From Streptomyces roseirectus (lineage in GTDB: Bacteria > Actinomycetota > Actinomycetes > Streptomycetales > Streptomycetaceae): 64,000 nucleotides of DNA. Shown one piece after another: positions 62,729 to 64,000 of this stretch. Every line of letters starts with the position of its first letter. The first letter of the stretch is position 1. The stretch is taken from positions 3,324,001 through 3,388,000 of the forward strand of contig NZ_CP060828.1 in assembly GCF_014489635.1 (NCBI RefSeq). Reading direction: 5' to 3'. A program made the position numbers and the translations under genes. The notes beneath the pieces were generated by a model. The model saw only the letters and a program-made list of their open reading frames with translations. It did not search any database and was not told the DNA's origin.

Positions 62729-63657
62729 TCCTTCTTGGCCCGCAGGTACCCCGAGTGCGCCACGGAACCGAGGAATTCGAGCCTGGTCTCGCCGGCCATG
62801 TGCTTGTCGAACGCCTCCTTGATCCCGGGCCACTTGGGGTGCCCGAAGTCGTCGAGGACGACGACGCCGCCCGGCGCGATGATCTCCTCGACCCATTCCA
62901 GGTCCTGCGCGACGCCGTTCGCGGAGTGGTCGCCGTCGACGATGATCACGCCGTACTTCCGGTCGGAGACCAGCGCGCGGACCTCGGGGTCCTCGGAGAA
63001 GCCCTGCTGGATCCGGGCGGAGGTGCCCGCGTCGCCGGCGAGCGCGAGGTTGGTGCGGACGGCCGCGCCGCGCACCGGGGTGCCCGTCGCGTCGTCGCCC
63101 ATCGTCGTGCCCGGCTGGAGCTGCGTGCCGGCCAGCGGGTCGACGATCGTGAGCTTCGGGTCGCGTCCGGCGCGCTCCATCATGCGGATCAGGGCGGCGC
63201 TGAACATGCCGTACAGCGTGCCGATCTCCAGGATCTCGTCGTTCGGCGGGTCCAGGAGGGGGACGGCCGAGAGCTTGCCGACGATGTTCATCGTGCCGCC
63301 CGCGATCCGGCCGACGCCGAGCGCTTCGACGGCGATCAGGAGGCGGAACGCCTGCGCGACGGCGCGTTCGGCGCCCTCGCGGTCCCCGGTGACGGCCGTC
63401 AGCTCCCTGACCGCCTTCTCGATGTGCTCCCCGCCGGGCATCCGGGAGACGCCGCGCCCGGTGCCGTCGAAGAACAGCTCCATGGGCCGCTGGCGATCGC
63501 GCAGCTGCTTCAGCTCCCGCTGGATGTCGGCCGGGGCCGCCGCCGGGGCCGCGTTCTTCACGGCCTTGCGGACCTGGCGCTCGATGCGCTGGTCGATGAG
63601 TTCCGCGGCCGGGCGCAGCGCGCGGCGGACGGCCTTGCTGGTGAGTAGCGATCGCAT
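62725..63657 (-). CDS. Class I SAM-dependent methyltransferase (Methyltransf_24-like)
   Basis: A 310-aa protein. A basic helical N-terminal part (residues 1-60, RRALRPAAELIDQRIERQVR) precedes the methyltransferase fold: ILEIGTLYGMFSAALIRMME (motif I), LTIVDPLAGTQLQPG and VIIVDGDHSANGVAQDLEW (the DGDHS segment of the rhamnosyl/cephalosporin-hydroxylase-like group), then APGGVVVLDDFGHPKWPGIK. The substrate is unknown; relatives often modify glycans or natural products. A GGATCC-rich leader without a clear ribosome site precedes the ATG. Confidence 0.82.
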   Translation of the reverse strand: MRSLLTSKAVRRALRPAAELIDQRIERQVRKAVKNAAPAAAPADIQRELKQLRDRQRPMELFFDGTGRGVSRMPGGEHIEKAVRELTAVTGDREGAERAVAQAFRLLIAVEALGVGRIAGGTMNIVGKLSAVPLLDPPNDEILEIGTLYGMFSAALIRMMERAGRDPKLTIVDPLAGTQLQPGTTMGDDATGTPVRGAAVRTNLALAGDAGTSARIQQGFSEDPEVRALVSDRKYGVIIVDGDHSANGVAQDLEWVEEIIAPGGVVVLDDFGHPKWPGIKEAFDKHMAGETRLEFLGSVAHSGYLRAKKD

Positions 63658-63785
63658 CAGTGGTGGATCCTCACAGAGTTAGGAGATGTGGACGCTAGGG
63701 CGTGCACAGGAGCCGCACAACCAACGGACGGAGCCCCGACGTCAAAGCCGGCATGAACTTCCGGTGAAGATTCCGTCCGACGGTT

Positions 63786-64000
63786 TCAGGAGGCGTCTCC
63801 CAGGAGACGTAGCACCTCCCCCAGATTGTGCTCCGCGATCCCCCTCATGAACTGCGAGTCGGGGAAATCTCCCTGAATGAGTGTCAACGGACCACTGACC
63901 AGCCCGAGATGCATGCACAGCCGGTAGAACCGGAGCCGGTCGCGGTCCAGTTCGGGACGCCACAGGCGGTCGTACCAGTCCCCGAAGCGGAGTTCGAGGA
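63786..64000 (-). CDS. C-terminal part of an unidentified protein (runs off the window)
   Basis: The reverse strand reads open from the window end to a TGA at 63786-63788. It gives about 71 residues: LELRFGDWYDRLWRPELDRD, then FYRLCMHLGLVSGPL and EHNLGEVLRLLGDAS at the end. The composition is normal for protein, and the closing helices resemble those of phosphotransferase (APH)-type proteins, but this is a weak impression. The rest of the gene lies outside. Confidence 0.55.
   Translation of the reverse strand, partial: LELRFGDWYDRLWRPELDRDRLRFYRLCMHLGLVSGPLTLIQGDFPDSQFMRGIAEHNLGEVLRLLGDAS

Overview
The window is chromosomal DNA from a high-GC actinomycete, almost certainly a Streptomyces. 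The evidence is the very high GC content with G/C-biased third codon positions, frequent GTG and TTG starts, 4-bp (ATGA/GTGA/TTGA) start-stop overlaps, the mycothiol gene mshB, and a gene order that matches the Streptomyces core (from memory, roughly SCO5151 down to SCO5106 of S. coelicolor). No rRNA, tRNA, CRISPR array, integrase or transposase was seen. Family assignments rest on recognised motifs and remembered homologues; no database search was run.

Region by region. (1) 1-7084: a partial hypothetical gene, then the envelope-stress cluster tatB / HtrA-like protease / zinc anti-sigma factor / ECF sigma factor, with a divergent O-methyltransferase. This is the order of the M. tuberculosis sigE-rseA-htrA-tatB locus. 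(2) 7153-20623: housekeeping genes: DUF3117 peptide, enoyl-CoA hydratase, 3-methyladenine glycosylase, DivIVA-like protein, FolP2-type protein, LOG protein, dapE, dapC, ferredoxin, a GNAT and a SirB1-like protein. Between the FolP2 and LOG genes sits a two-gene accessory module (10528-12836): an EACC1-type small protein and a membrane-anchored caspase fused to a phytase-like propeller. (3) 21139-30854: a translationally coupled ABC exporter / two-component operon, a YoaR-like wall protein, a DUF6113-type membrane protein, mshB, a 64-aa membrane peptide and an S9 peptidase. (4) 31006-57595: three complete five-gene peptide importers (two on the minus strand, one on the plus strand), a fourth orphan peptide-binding lipoprotein, an XRE regulator, two small secreted proteins and typA. 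(5) 58914-62728: an Sdh1-type succinate dehydrogenase operon, followed by a methyltransferase and a partial gene.

The accessory signals are of two kinds. One is the caspase/EACC1 module, a candidate conflict or regulated-death system. The other is repeat-driven plasticity: a 206-bp element with 22-bp terminal inverted repeats is present twice in opposite orientation, flanking the peptide-transporter cluster (37621-37826 and 58036-58241), with an 8-bp flanking direct repeat at one copy and solo end-sequences elsewhere. There is also a 371-bp tandem duplication inside one transporter operon, and in-frame minisatellites in the HtrA-like, GNAT and anti-sigma genes. Several long gaps (505, 515, 747, 1049 and 1318 bp) contain no convincing gene and are made of these repeats and degenerate GC-rich sequence.
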